DNA of 64,000 bases from Acephala macrosclerotiorum (lineage: Eukaryota; Ascomycota; Leotiomycetes; Helotiales; Mollisiaceae), in NCBI GenBank assembly GCA_014904845.1, contig MU119233.1, positions 1 through 64,000 of the forward strand. The letters are read 5' to 3'. The notes under the pieces are model-generated. The model ran no database searches and was not told the DNA's origin. It saw nothing but the letters and a program-made list of their open reading frames with translations. This document shows, one piece after another, positions 13,214 through 24,813 of the stretch. Within the stretch, counting starts at the first letter, position 1, and each line of letters begins with the position of its first letter. Both the position numbers and the translations under genes were made by a program.

Positions 13214-15195
13214 TCAAGCCCGTCCGCTCACAACCCTCTTCAACGCCCTCCCAACCCTAGTCCTTCGAATCCTATGATAAGCCCTCGACGCAAGACCGTC
13301 ATTATTTGCCGGCACATACGTCAACGCCCCCCAATTTTCCAACGGCGGCTGCGTATTCGCCCCCGTGAGATCCAACCAATCCACTGAATTCCCAGCCGCA
13401 TTCCCCACCATACTGATATTCCCATTCTTACACGCTTGTTTATGATCTTCCGGAATCACTAAACCAAGAGCTTGGAGCTCAGTAGGAGCTTCGATAAAAG
13501 TAGCAGTGAGACCGGCTTCAACGTGCCATTCGATGTGGCAATGGAAAAGAGTGACGCCGGGATTGTCGGCTTGGAATCGGAGGACGATGTATGACATTGG
13601 GTAGACGAGAACGGTATCGCGACGCATAGGGGCATCGGGGATACGGTCGTGCTTGCTTGGCATGAGAGGTGGTCCATTATCTGGTCCTGCATCGCCACGG
13701 GAAATGACTTGGAATTTGTGGGAGTGGAGGTGGAAAGGATGTGGGCCGCCATCCGTGTTGATGAGTGTTATTTCCACGATTGCATCTTTGGGGAGGACGA
13801 AGGGGTTTGAGTTGACGCCGTAGATGAGGGGATTGTTGACTAGGTCTGCGGGTGCTGAAAGAGCTGTGTAAAGAGTTGGAACCTTTTGAGCTACGTAAGA
13901 GACGCCATTGAAGGAGGCACGGTTTTGGTCTGCATCGGATGGGCCGAATGCCATTGTCAATGTGATGGGGTGGGTCACTGGTCCGAGGGGAGGGGCATTG
14001 TCGAACGGTGTGAACTTTGTGTCTTCGAAGGCGGATTCGTCGTAGACAATATCTTTGCTAGGTGGCAATGGCTTCTTGTCGTCGTAGATGAGATAGCCGG
14101 TTACCTGTTCGATGTTAGTGTGGAATCTTCAGTGCCCAGGGGTGCATGTACATTGCTCATGATGGATGGTGGAATAACTCCTTCGTCGAACATGGCATCG
14201 TTCATGGAAGCAGTAATGACGAAATTATTGTTCGTGCTATGCTTGGTGCTGATGAGAACACTGTATCGTTGAGCAGCTGTCAAGAATAATTGGCTGACTC
14301 TGTGAGACTTCGTGTAGACCCCATCAACCTCCACTACATCCATTTGATGTTGATCGAACTCTACAAACTGTGCTGCAAAGGCGCCGGTGTTGATGATCCG
14401 GAACAAGTATACCTTGTTAGGCTGGACATTGAACTTGACATTCTGGGCATGGTTGATAAGTGTCGCGTTGGGCACCGGCTCCGAGCCTCCATGTAAGTCT
14501 TCGTTGAGAGGTGATTGGAAGTACTCGATCAGATACGGAGCTTCGGTGTGATACCAATCGGAGACGGTCATGATTACTTCTTCATCATACTGTCCGGCGT
14601 AGGGTGCAGCAGGGTCGTGTACGACGATCGGACCGCGGAAACCATCTTGTGTATTGTCAGCGATGTCCACATCGAGAGATATTGTTACACCGACCTATGT
14701 ATTGTCCTCCCACGTGAGAGTGGTACCAGTAAGTTCCTGGTTGATTGATCTAGCAAAGTTAGTTGCGGAACATACACAGCAGAGTTGATGTGGGGATGAG
14801 AGCGTGATGGACGAGCATACCTCGAAGTCATAAGTGAAGCCTAGGAGAAATTAGCATCATTCATTGTAAAACAGGAGAGACATACTAGATCCGGGAGGAA
14901 TTGGACACTGATTCACCATTGCAGGCCCATCCATTTGCGCTGTGCCAGTTTGATAGAGGCCATGCCAATGTATCGCCGTCGTTTCGTTCCCCAAGTTGTT
15001 TTTCAAGTTCACTATTACTCGGTCCCCAATATCGACAGTGATTGTTGGGCATGGCCATTGCCCATTAATACCGATTGCAGGTCGTTCAAACCCATCTGGC
15101 GACACCGAGACCCAATCCACGCTCCAGTCAAATGTAACAGTCTTTGCAGACACTGCTAGTGCCTGCAAACCAAGCAGGAACAGCGAAGATATCAT
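13214..15195 (-). CDS. Secreted multicopper oxidase, Fet3/laccase-like (589 aa, 5 exons)
   Basis: Oxidises a metal or phenolic substrate at a type-1 copper and reduces O2 at a trinuclear cluster. Exons, in transcription order: 15195-14886, 14840-14821, 14749-14695, 14645-14152, 14104-13214; introns are 45-71 nt with GT-AG ends and CTAAC/CTGAC branch sites. The start ATG at 15195 begins a signal peptide (MISSLFLLGLQALAVSA). All four copper motifs are present: HWHG near residue 76, WYHSH near 118-122, HPFHLHSH near 415-422 and HCHIEWH near 481-487. The IPPGSSFTYDF and QPGTYWYHSH blocks and a DEEV segment after the HDP motif resemble Fet3-type ferroxidases more than classical laccases. The Fet3 C-terminal membrane anchor is missing; the protein ends in an Arg-rich tail (RRTRVGRALKR), so a secreted form is likely. 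No iron permease (Ftr1) gene is adjacent. Laccase-type phenol oxidation is the alternative. Confidence 0.9.
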
Positions 15196-17862
15196 CCTCA
15201 AGCACCCAATAGGTGGGAATATGTGAAGTGGAAAAATAAGAATAAGGAGAGAGTGGGAGTGAAGATATTTCTTAGCAAGAATAGAGAAGATGAAGGAAAG
15301 GTAAACTTTAATACTTGGCGAGACCCTCCACAAGTGAATAAGATTGTGGGCCCCTGAAAAGATTAGCTCCGATGAAGCACATTCACCTCAGACATATGGG
15401 AGACTCATGTCCATGTTTGGCAACGGTCAGCACGAAGGGATTCTTCGGTGGCTGATCTCGAGTTATTGACTTTCGGTATGCTTAGCATTGGAATTCGAGG
15501 TCAATGTAACGCTAGGCCCGATGAGGGGCCCCGGGAGTCTGGAACGAACAATTCTACAGACCTTGCGGCTCCTCATTTAGGGCTGTGTGCAGCGGGAAGA
15601 GAAGCCAGAGTCACAATAATCCTATTTCAAGCCAATCACGAGACATGGCGCGCGAGGTAAAAACGTACGAGAATTATGGGGCCATAGAAACGTGGCAGCT
15701 GACTGTCTCTGTCTGTGTGTCAGGGATCGAGGGAAGAGAAAGCTTGGCATTGACTCTTCAGCAAATATAGCCATGCGAAGGAGTCCAAGGTACAACCTGA
15801 CGACAGCGACGGGTTACTGAACCGTGAATTCAAACAAACAATTGCATGCTAGGGGAACAGAAGAAAAGCAGGCAAAATATTAACGATGGAAAGTGCTTTG
15901 ATCTTGTGTTCGCACGCACACTGTGGCGTACAGACTAACCTTACCGCCCAAGTTTGCCAAGAAAAATTGCTGACCAGAATACAATATTCAATTTCAAGTG
16001 AAACATATTCCCAGATGCTGCATTCAGCTGAGAAAATTCGGCAGAGATAAGTCCGAGGCAGATCGAAGAGGCGCATGCGGTGCTCGGGTATTGCCATGTT
16101 GTGACCGTGCATAATTCCGATGTCGTGGTTCTGGATTTCCGCTTGCAGATTTCAGCAGTGAGTTGAATTTCACGCTTCTTCGGACAAGCTGCAAGTATCC
16201 GGATCTGCCTTCCTTTGCTGAGTGTGCCCTCCGCCTCGAGTCGTGCCGCATCGCGAGGAGTTGGGAACATGTTGAAGCGCCCACGAAAATCCAGCGCTGG
16301 GGGGGAGGTGGCTGATCGAAGCTCGAGCGAGGGCTGATGTGTAGATGACTGAGACTCCGGCTGCCTAACCAAACCAGCATGGCAGATTGGCAGAGACCGT
16401 CGTTTGTCCAGCACTTTGATGCGTTTTGTCAACTTCGAAAGCGATTGCGAATAGCTGGAGTTGATGATGTCGAGAGAAGGAGAGAAGGACGGAGTTCTCG
16501 AGGTTTTAAGGTTAATTGAGGATGGCGGGCTAAAATCAGCGTGCTCACTTTATCTTATCAACCGGACCTTAGCACAGATCGGATTAGATTATCCATCTTT
16601 TCCCGGAGAACAATGTCGAGAACTGGCGCCGCAGCATCGAAAGAAGACGTGGCCAAGAAACCAAGAAGACAGGGAAGAGCAGCGGCTTTATGCTGTGTCT
16701 GGATTGTGAGTGCTACGCGTTCTGGATCACAAGTGACATCGATGACATCCATACAGTGCTTCCTTAGATCGCTACAAACGAATATTCTCCGCCACTCGAA
16801 CGCTTTCAGACACGCAGATCAACTGCCTTCGCGATAAATACTCTGCAAAGGTGCAAACCGAGACCTGACAGATGGTTTATTTCTCAATGCAAAAATGGTC
16901 AACGCTCAGCCAGCCCCGTATTTTCCTGGACAGCCTTTAGCGTCGTTTATACCGCCCGCGGGCCCTACCAAGCTGCGTGTGCTGTCCGTGGAATGCGCAT
17001 GGCAATCGTGGGCCTCTCGCACGAGTTCTGCTTGTTGCCGTCGTTGCAAACATCGTATCCGGATCCAGAATCTTGGCAGAACGCCGCATTTCCACAACAT
17101 CTCGAACTATTTATCGATTCTGCCCCTTGTCTGTCGATAATTTCCATATGATTTGCAGCATTCCACGCTCCAAGAAGGATGCCGAGTGGCGAAGTCAGGA
17201 AGAGGCTCATACCATTCGAGCTGAATCGATAGACTTCTTGCGAGAACCAATCGAGGCCTGCTAGGCTTCAATTACTTTTCCTAGAATCAATTCTCAGTCA
17301 GAACGCGACATATTCTATGGCGGTAGCCCTCGACGTTATGCTGATGGATTACAGAGGTTCTCTTCCCCCTGATGGTTTCTTAATGAAATCGGAATGGCCT
17401 GGGACAGTCAGTCAAATTCGGGTTTCAACGCCCCAAAGACCGTCCCTCTGCTATAATTACTCGTAACTGCAACCAATTTATGCCTTCTTCTGCACATGTT
17501 TCCATTTTCTCTTGTTTCTGTTAGTAATTGTGATTGTGCTTCGCGATCCTTTCTACACTCTCTGCCATGAGGAAGTTCTTGATCGCCAAGCCAGATGAGT
17601 TTTGCATCGACATGGACCCCTTCATTTGCGATGAATTCGTCGCAATAGGTGATGTCGGATATCTCAACTTGATAGCATGCGTCCATATTCAATCTTTTCC
17701 TTATCCTCGAAGTCGCGTTCGGCGCTCTCAAATCCGCAAACAATGCTTTCCCTGGCGCACATTCTCTTTGTCTTCGAACATCACTTCTACCTCAACAATG
17801 CCCATTCTTCCCATGCACGAACATTTCCTCGACTCGAGTGAGCTCGCCAACCAAATTTCACG
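15196..17862. other. Long intergenic region, no convincing gene
   Basis: Contains the promoter of the multicopper oxidase (immediately upstream of 15195) and presumably that of the coiled-coil gene at 17863. Several overlapping frames (15941-16432 minus, 16541-16837 plus, 16895-17264 plus, 17534-18055 plus) have no recognisable domains and shadow one another. A decayed gene in 16600-17300 cannot be excluded. Confidence 0.4.
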
Positions 17863-20800
17863 ATGCCTGACTCTGCGCCATCAATTGCATCGGATATGTC
17901 TCCCCCGCTATCACCAACAACCGAACTCGCTGCCCTTCGCAACGAGCTCCAGCTCCTCAAAAACCACACCATCGAGCTTTCGAACATCATTCAGAACCAA
18001 AACTCTCAAATTACTCAATTCGAAACCTACTTCAACACCGAACGTCAAAACCTAGCAACCTACCAAGACTGCCAAGCCCAGAATCTTCAAAGAGAGCAAG
18101 ATACTGGCTCTGAGCACCTCCGTGAGCGAGATGCTCTCCTAGCAGAAACCGTTAGGTTAGAGAAGAGGATTGCTGAAGAGAACGTTGAGTGTAATGCTCA
18201 CATCGGAGACCTCACCCGGCAGAATCAGGAACTGAAAGAGGTATTGGAAAGAGAAATCGCCGAACATCGCTCCTCTAACGCGGACCTACAAAGTTCTGTC
18301 TCAGGAATCGACGCCTCAACTCAAACCGATCGCGATGATCACCTTGAAACAGGTTCCGGGACCCAGATCTCAGAGTCAACAATCTCCGTCTTAGTCTACA
18401 ACAGCGAAACCCAAGGCGAAAATTATAAGCAGATCACAGCCGCCGACTACCAGTGCGAAATGGAAAAATACCAAGACCTCATCCTCCAGCACAGTGGAGC
18501 CACCGCGCAATTGAAGGAAGATCTTGCACACGCAGTCAAAGACGCAAAAGCAGCTCGTGCATCACGAGACCAGGCTTTAGACGCTATGGAAGAGATGGAA
18601 ACTGCCGCGGAAGAAGCACTAGCCAACGGATCCGCTAGACCAGAAGTCCTAGCCGCGAACTATCTCAAGCAGTTGAAGGCGTGTCAGGAAGAGCTTGCGA
18701 CGAAGAAGAAGATGGGAGAAGCAATGTCGGTTGCTCAAAGAGAGGCGGCTGAGGCGTGTGCTGAGCGTGGCCGCTTGCAAGGGGAGCTTAAAAAGATGCG
18801 AGCTGAGAGGGATGGAGATGATTGTGAGGAGAAGTTGAAGAAATGCGACAATAAGTTGAAGAAAACGTTTCAGCGCGCGGAAGAGGGACACGCAAGGTAC
18901 GAGAAAGCTGCACAGCAAGTCCTCGAAGCACGCCGAGACAGAGACGCATTGCAAAAGGCACTCGACGCAGAGAAAGCGAAGCCCAAGCCAACAGCTGGAA
19001 TCCCTGGCATCGCTCCTCTCGACGATTTTGTTGAGGACTTGCTCAAATGCCGCGCAGAGCTCGCTCAGCTGAGCGAGATGTACGAAAACTCCGTCAACGA
19101 CTCGAACGCCGCACGTCTTAAACTCGATCAAGCAATGCTAGAAATTGAAAGACTCAAGAACGATAACGATCTCGATCACTGTTTCAACGACTTGCTCAAA
19201 ACCCGCGAACAGCTCGCTAAATTAAGCGAGATGTACGAGGCCTCCATCGACGAAGCAAACGCCGCACGTCTAGGAATGGATCAAGCAATGCTAGAAATCG
19301 AACGCCTCAAAGCCGAAGCAGAAGAAGCGACGATTGATGAAGGTCCTCTCGATGGAGATTGCCCAGAGCGTCTGAACAGATGCCAAGCAAACCTCGCTCA
19401 ATGCAACGCCGACAAAGAAAAACTCGTCGAGATGTACAACGAAGCGGTCAGGGAGACGAACGAAGCTCGCGGAGAGCGCGACGATGGACTCGAGAAACTC
19501 CAGAAAGCAAACGCAAACCTCGAAGCCATGATCCGCAGAACACCAGACGAAAGCGTCGAGCTCAGAACATGCGAAGAACGACTCATGTCCCTCCGAGCCC
19601 AACTCAACACCGCGAATGCCAACGCTACAACAGCACGAGCAGAAAGAGACCAGGCAATTGAAGCCAATAACCAATCCATCCTCGACAACGAAAGTGTCAC
19701 TACCGTTGGCTCAGACCTAGACATCCTTACCTCCGATGGAGAAAACGACAGTCCCAACGTTCCGCTCGACGACTACGACATCAAACTCGAAATCGCACAA
19801 ACAGCTCTCGACAACAGCCTCGCCGAACTCGCTCTCGCACGCCGCACCCTCGCCGAACGAACCGCCGAACGCAACGGCGCTGCATTCCGCGTCCAAGTTC
19901 TCGAAGCCGAATCCATCGAAAGCCAAAACCGCGAAATAGCACTCCAACAACAGCTGGGTGAGGAGAGGGAAGGTGATAGTTTAGCGGTTACGCTAGAGGA
20001 GGAGCTGTATGATTGTGGGACTAATTTGGAGGCTATGACTGAGGAGAGGGATGCTGCGTTGGCGGAGGTGACGAGGTTGCAAGTGGTGGTTGCGGGGATG
20101 GAGGTTGATGTCAGGGTTATTAGGACGTTTTCGGTGAATAACCGAGCAGAGATTGTGAGGCTGGAGGGGGTAGTTGAGGATATGGAGCGAGAGGCAGAGA
20201 AGTTGGCTGCCGAAGTGGAACAGCAGAAGTATGAGGTGGAGAAGGAGCATGCGGAGGAACTTGAGAGGGCTAAGGGCGAGAACACGGCCGAGGATACGCA
20301 GGCACTCTTGGCTGCTGTTACGGAGACCGCTGCTAGGGAGCTCGAGGAACAGAAAATTGAGGTCAAAAGATTGCAAGCTGATTTAGACGACTATATGGAA
20401 GCTGACAAGGATTTTGAGCACGATATCGACTCGTACCTCGATGATATTGTAAGATTAAAAGCCTTGGTTGAAGACATGACACCGGAAGTCGCGAGAGAAG
20501 AACGATACAGAAGTCTGGAGGGAGATTACGAGCAGAGAAAGGGAAGGCTCGAAGACTTCATCAAAGAGCTTAAGGAAGAGATGTCAGATCTCTTTGATGA
20601 AGGCAGGTCCAAGGGTCACGAGATCGAACGACTGCAAGGGGTCATTGAGAGCATGGCTCCAGTGACCGATGCCCGGGCTAAAGAACTTATCGACCAGCGT
20701 GAGGAAGCAAAGATCGAGTTAGCTGATGCGAATGCAATGATTCGCCAGCTAGAGCATTCATACAATGCTGCGGTCGCGGAATCCAACGAATTGGGGAGAA

Positions 20801-21681
20801 CGAGCAAACGCGCGAAAAAGCATTTAAAAGACTGCGAGGACCAGCGGACCGCTGCTGAAGCTCAGATTAAAAGCCTATCCCAGAACAACGATACCCGAGC
20901 GAGAGAGCTTGTTGAACAGCTTGAAAAGGCGAATACAGAGCTCGCAGCTGCAAATGCGATGATGGTGTCATTGAGAGCTGCACGCGACGCGGCAGTAGAG
21001 GCGACCAATGAACTGAAGAAATCGAGTAAAGATGCAACCGAGGGCTTGCAAGACTGCATCGAACAGCGGACCGCTGCCGAAGCTGAAATTGAAAGGCTGG
21101 GCCAGAATAACGGTGCCCTTGCAGCGCAAACGGGTGTTCCGCAAGCTGCTCTCAACGATGCTCTCGTGGAGAGAGACGAAGCGCAACGGCAGGTGGAAAA
21201 ACTGGAGCAGGACGCAGAAGCTACCATCAAGGGCCTCCAAAAGGAGCGAGAAGCCTGCCAGGAGTCCTTGAAGGTGGAGAAGCAGAAAGGAAAAGAGTGG
21301 AAGAAGGCATCCTCTACACTTGAAAGAGAACAGACGCCGCCTCAGTCGGAGAGGTCGAATGCACCGTCTCCAGAAACACCGACAAAAGCCAAGGCCATCG
21401 ATGCTCACGAATCTCTGAAAGACTTCATATCGCGACTGGCTAAGAGCAGTCAAGGGGAGTCAGAGGCCAGAGCCGTGAATACTCACGAGACCCTGAAAGA
21501 CTTCATTTTGCGGCTGGCTTCGAGCACCAGTGGTAGGGGAGCAGAGCCTAGGCGAAGTACAAGAACAACGCGAAATCAGAACCCAGATTATGATGTCGGA
21601 CCTGCACCGAGGGAGACGAGGAGTCGCAAGCGGAAGGGTGCGAAAGAGGAGGGAAGCGGACCTGCGAAAAAGAAGAGATGA
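17863..21681 (+). CDS. Very long coiled-coil protein with basic C-terminal tail (1272 aa, intronless)
   Basis: A single uninterrupted frame. Apart from a short Ser/Pro-rich start, residues 20-1150 are almost continuous heptad-like E/K/R/L/A sequence, predicting a rod-shaped coiled coil. Internal repeats are visible: residues about 389-431 and 440-484 share LSEMYE..., N-A-A-R-L and QAMLEIERLK, with a weaker third copy near 520. Two near-copies of the block ELANA.M...EQRTAAEA lie near 950-1085. Near the C-terminus the motif HESLKDFISRLA (about residue 1184) recurs as HETLKDFILRLA (about 1207). The last 50 residues are Arg/Lys-rich (RSRKRKG, PAKKKR), resembling a bipartite nuclear localisation signal. 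A structural role in the nucleus, spindle pole or a septal body is possible; no specific family is recognised. The start ATG at 17863 opens the Ser/Pro-rich segment and has no upstream in-frame alternative. Confidence 0.85.
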   Translation: MPDSAPSIASDMSPPLSPTTELAALRNELQLLKNHTIELSNIIQNQNSQITQFETYFNTERQNLATYQDCQAQNLQREQDTGSEHLRERDALLAETVRLEKRIAEENVECNAHIGDLTRQNQELKEVLEREIAEHRSSNADLQSSVSGIDASTQTDRDDHLETGSGTQISESTISVLVYNSETQGENYKQITAADYQCEMEKYQDLILQHSGATAQLKEDLAHAVKDAKAARASRDQALDAMEEMETAAEEALANGSARPEVLAANYLKQLKACQEELATKKKMGEAMSVAQREAAEACAERGRLQGELKKMRAERDGDDCEEKLKKCDNKLKKTFQRAEEGHARYEKAAQQVLEARRDRDALQKALDAEKAKPKPTAGIPGIAPLDDFVEDLLKCRAELAQLSEMYENSVNDSNAARLKLDQAMLEIERLKNDNDLDHCFNDLLKTREQLAKLSEMYEASIDEANAARLGMDQAMLEIERLKAEAEEATIDEGPLDGDCPERLNRCQANLAQCNADKEKLVEMYNEAVRETNEARGERDDGLEKLQKANANLEAMIRRTPDESVELRTCEERLMSLRAQLNTANANATTARAERDQAIEANNQSILDNESVTTVGSDLDILTSDGENDSPNVPLDDYDIKLEIAQTALDNSLAELALARRTLAERTAERNGAAFRVQVLEAESIESQNREIALQQQLGEEREGDSLAVTLEEELYDCGTNLEAMTEERDAALAEVTRLQVVVAGMEVDVRVIRTFSVNNRAEIVRLEGVVEDMEREAEKLAAEVEQQKYEVEKEHAEELERAKGENTAEDTQALLAAVTETAARELEEQKIEVKRLQADLDDYMEADKDFEHDIDSYLDDIVRLKALVEDMTPEVAREERYRSLEGDYEQRKGRLEDFIKELKEEMSDLFDEGRSKGHEIERLQGVIESMAPVTDARAKELIDQREEAKIELADANAMIRQLEHSYNAAVAESNELGRTSKRAKKHLKDCEDQRTAAEAQIKSLSQNNDTRARELVEQLEKANTELAAANAMMVSLRAARDAAVEATNELKKSSKDATEGLQDCIEQRTAAEAEIERLGQNNGALAAQTGVPQAALNDALVERDEAQRQVEKLEQDAEATIKGLQKEREACQESLKVEKQKGKEWKKASSTLEREQTPPQSERSNAPSPETPTKAKAIDAHESLKDFISRLAKSSQGESEARAVNTHETLKDFILRLASSTSGRGAEPRRSTRTTRNQNPDYDVGPAPRETRSRKRKGAKEEGSGPAKKKR

Positions 21682-22148
21682 CGAGAAAGTTCTTGCTGTG
21701 ATCTTTGCAAAAGTTAAGATTTGTTTTCTTTCGTCCTGAGGTCTAGATAGTGATAGTATAATGGAGGTTCAATCTTTTCTATTCGATCAAGATATCGTTA
21801 CTGCGACAAAAGCTTCAAAGCCATGAAGACTCAGAAGTTGCACGTGACCCGACCAGTCCCCTTAAAGCTTGTCGAGAGCGTCGCACCGATCGGGAAATGC
21901 CCGTGTGCGATACTCGGTTGGGCTGGCATCTCGACTTACGTTAATGTTAATTCTATCTGTTGATTCGTTCCTGTCAAATCATATCAGTTATTTGCCTAAA
22001 GATCAGCCACCAACCAGCCCTGGAGCTTCGTAAGACAGCTTCGACTAGCGCGGGAAGGCATAGCGAGCTTTGACAACACATCTACAAATACGGAAAACCC
22101 CGCATCATTTCAGAGACATTGTAAAATCAGTGAAGCGTTTGACCTAAC
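21682..22148. other. Intergenic; promoter of the methyltransferase gene presumed here
   Basis: No open frame or repeat recognised. Confidence 0.4.
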
Positions 22149-23103
22149 ATGGAAAAACATTACAACATCGTTCAAGATGCGAAAGAGGCAGAGAGGTGAT
22201 AGAATTTCATGGTCTATTCCCATGCTAGTCATGCTGATCTCATGTCAGATTACGCATTCAGCACGAGTGGGTAAATAATAACCTAGGATTCAAGATCCAT
22301 CCCAGTATATCACTTCCACATTCTGGCTCAGAACTGAGAATCGCAGACGTTGGAACTGGCACAGGTATCTTCCTCTTGGATATCGCGAATGACTTTCCCC
22401 CTTCAGTCCAGTTCCACGGCTTCGACATCACTGATGTTCATTTTCCTGGTGAAGAGGTTCCCCAAAATGTAAAGTTTCATCAACACGATATGAGAGAGCC
22501 TTTCCCCGATGAGTTCGTTGGGCAGTTCGACCTCGTCAGTCTTCGACTAGTTGTTCTGGGCTTGAGGGGTAATGAATGGGAGCTAGCAATGACAAATTTG
22601 ATCGCTTTACTGAGTATGTCTATCAACTTAATAAATTTTGCCACTCAAAGTTCCATTCCATGAAGCTCAGAACTAATTTCTGTACAGAACCAGGTGGACA
22701 TCTCCAATGGATGGAGCCCGACCACACCAAGTCCCAGATTCTGAACGACAAACCTAGCGTTCCCTCAGCTGCAACCAGAGAACTCTACAAGCACATCAAC
22801 CAGTGGTTCATAGAAAATGTTCCCATAGAAGGTGCCATTTTGTTGGATTTGTTCCGCAAAGGTGGACTGGAAGTGGTGACAGAAGAGATCTTCTCGACAG
22901 ACCGTATCAAACATGAATCAGCGTATCACACGCCCATGATGATCGAAGCTGTTGGGCCTCTTGTCATGAAATGGCGGGCTAGTCAAGGCAAGATCACGAA
23001 GGAGGAGGGAGATGGCTTGGTTAAGACGGCGTTGGAAGAGACCAGGAGCGGGGATATTTACCAGCATTCCGAATGGTATTTTGTTGTTGGGAGGAAACCG
23101 TAA
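22149..23103 (+). CDS. Class I SAM-dependent methyltransferase, LaeA/UMTA-like (275 aa, 3 exons)
   Basis: Transfers a methyl group from S-adenosylmethionine to an unidentified small molecule. Exons 22149-22195, 22249-22613 and 22688-23103; both introns obey GT-AG and keep frame. Motif I (IADVGTGTGIFLLDIA) lies near residues 47-62. An acidic residue after the next beta strand (FHGFDITD), a QHDMREPFP segment near 95 and the post-motif LKPGGHLQWMEPD near 137-149 follow in the usual order. The length is typical of the family. Members occur in secondary-metabolite clusters and as LaeA-like regulators, but the Zn-rich N-terminus of some regulators is absent. The neighbour 71 bp downstream on the other strand is a broken methyltransferase of a different fungal family, hinting at a degraded metabolite cluster; no polyketide or peptide synthase is in the window. 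Confidence 0.88.
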
Positions 23104-23174
23104 GGAAGAGCGGGCGTGAAGAGAGGAGAGTGGTATCCCTTGATCCTCAAAGCCTACCATTGGCCGACAGCGCG

Positions 23175-24110
23175 TCAACTATCAATAAAAACCAGAGCAC
23201 TGCAATCGTTGCCAGCATCAACCCTCCTAACCATAAATATTAGAGGCTTCGTGTTGCGGGCAAAGTCCTTCATCTTCTCAATATCCACCTCGATTTCTTC
23301 CCATTCTACTAACTTGCCCACCTCAACGTCCCATATCGTTCCCGTTTCCTTGCACACTTGCTCCCGAAATTTCCTCCAAGTCTCGCTATCATGCATGTAA
23401 GAGCCCCTATGCCCTTCATAAACGCTAGGTAGTCCCCCAAGAGTCATACCTGCATGCTGCCCTGCGACAATTGTGCTAGGCTTCGATAATGAAATAATTT
23501 GATGCAAAGTTTGGGCTTCCGTCTCCCAATTCCACTGATGTAGCAGGTTCGAGATCCAGATGATGTTGACATCTCCTCTCGGAATCTTCACAACCTCATC
23601 GTTGCTCTCGTCAAACTTCAATAAATCTGCTTCAACGAACGTAGCATAAAAGCGATCTCGATCTCGATAAAGCTCATACTTGACATACTATAGGGACACG
23701 ATATCCATCGCACACAAACTCTTTGATAGAGCCCCATCAACAACTGGTAGACGGAGATCTTGTCTTAGAACGATCCAATATCGTGGAGCTTGCGTTGGTG
23801 CGTGAGGTTAATTCTCAGAATCGATAAGATCTCATTGTATGCAGGAGAGGGGTTTATGGTTGGAGTGAGGAAGATTCCCATTCCTGTACATGGATATGAT
23901 CTGATGAACCATGCCTTGTCTCGCTGTTGAAATAACTTAGTTGAGGTACGGAACGAGGGAGGGGAGAGTGACTGACCATGACATGCACGTGAGAGATCAC
24001 ATCTTCCGGCGGGATTCCGGCATATATCTCTAGGAAGTAGCGGACCTTTAGTATAATCAGTCTAAGTTCGGAAAGAGTATCTGAGAATTGACCTCTAGCG
24101 TGACTTTATC
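23175..24110 (-). pseudogene. Broken methyltransferase of the AusD/meroterpenoid type
   Basis: Minus-strand segments in order read as a fungal methyltransferase: a helical N-terminus with Y-F-L-E-I-Y-A-G-I-P-P-E-D near 24030, R-D-K-A-W-F-I-R-S-Y-P-C near 23930-23900, a motif I remnant LHDIGSF near 23780, QDLRLPVVDGA after it, YRDRDRFYATFVEADLL near 23650, and an intact C-terminal frame 23621-23175 with ISNLLHQWNW and CKETGTIWDVEV. Two lesions are clear. A 2-nt-type frameshift lies near 23764-23770, exactly in the SAM-binding loop. An in-frame TAG sits at 23690-23688, where TGG (Trp) is likely; that change is a CpA-to-TpA transition on the opposite strand. A probable intron lies near 23930-23970. 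The 5' end is not resolved. Confidence 0.75.
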
Positions 24111-24813
24111 TGAGATATCGTCGTGGTACCGTGGTATGTCTTTGGATTGAGAGTATGATGGTCTCGAGGAATTCTGCCCCGCCGTGTGCAAGTGCGGGGT
24201 AATATCAGCGCAGCGTAGCTGTGGAAATAGATCATGAATTTTAACGAGGATTTGGTTTCCGGAAAGCTTGCTACATCCCCGAAGCAGTTTTTCCGCTTGG
24301 CTTTTGTTGTAAGGAAATGCTTTAAGTGGAACTTCTTCCCTAGCGGGACGTGCCTGATATTAGCCGACGGCCGCGCATTGCATGATTTCGAACATGATAC
24401 CAATTCCTATTAGCTTCATGTAGGTCACACGAAATTGCTTCACATATATAGGAAAGAGAGCTGGTATAGCATTCACTCCATTCTATGTATGATCTCGCTA
24501 TTTGTCCAATGTTATGGGGAGTTTGCTTAGAAGCTGCGCCCCCTTTTCGAGGTTGACTGGATGACAAATTTTGCTGATAGTTTCGACGCTCGCCTCATTC
24601 CAATATACGTCGCCATATTAATACCATATTCTACATTCATTTCTTATTCTTGGTCATTTCTCCTCAAGGAGTGCCGGCGTAGGACTTGACAGTCGTGGAT
24701 CCATATAAGTTTCTGAGTTTGGTAGCGCCTCGCCATCCACTGACCACGATGATTCTCCAAATCAGGTCACAACTCAGTAAACTATCTGCTTCAAACAAGT
24801 TTCTATGGCTTGT
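24111..24813. other. Intergenic, nothing recognised
   Basis: Overlapping short frames (24095-24403 and 24340-24567, minus) have no protein-family character. The 3' flank of the gene ending at 24814 lies here. Confidence 0.4.

Noticed and set aside
15941..16432. 163-codon minus-strand frame upstream of the multicopper oxidase
   Set aside because: No recognisable domain, overlapped by a second frame (16380-16024), weak protein character, no splice context.
18649..21453. Several minus-strand frames of 120-197 codons antisense to the coiled-coil gene
   Set aside because: Leu/Ser-rich mirror images of Glu/Lys codons; classic antisense shadows of a long coiled-coil frame.
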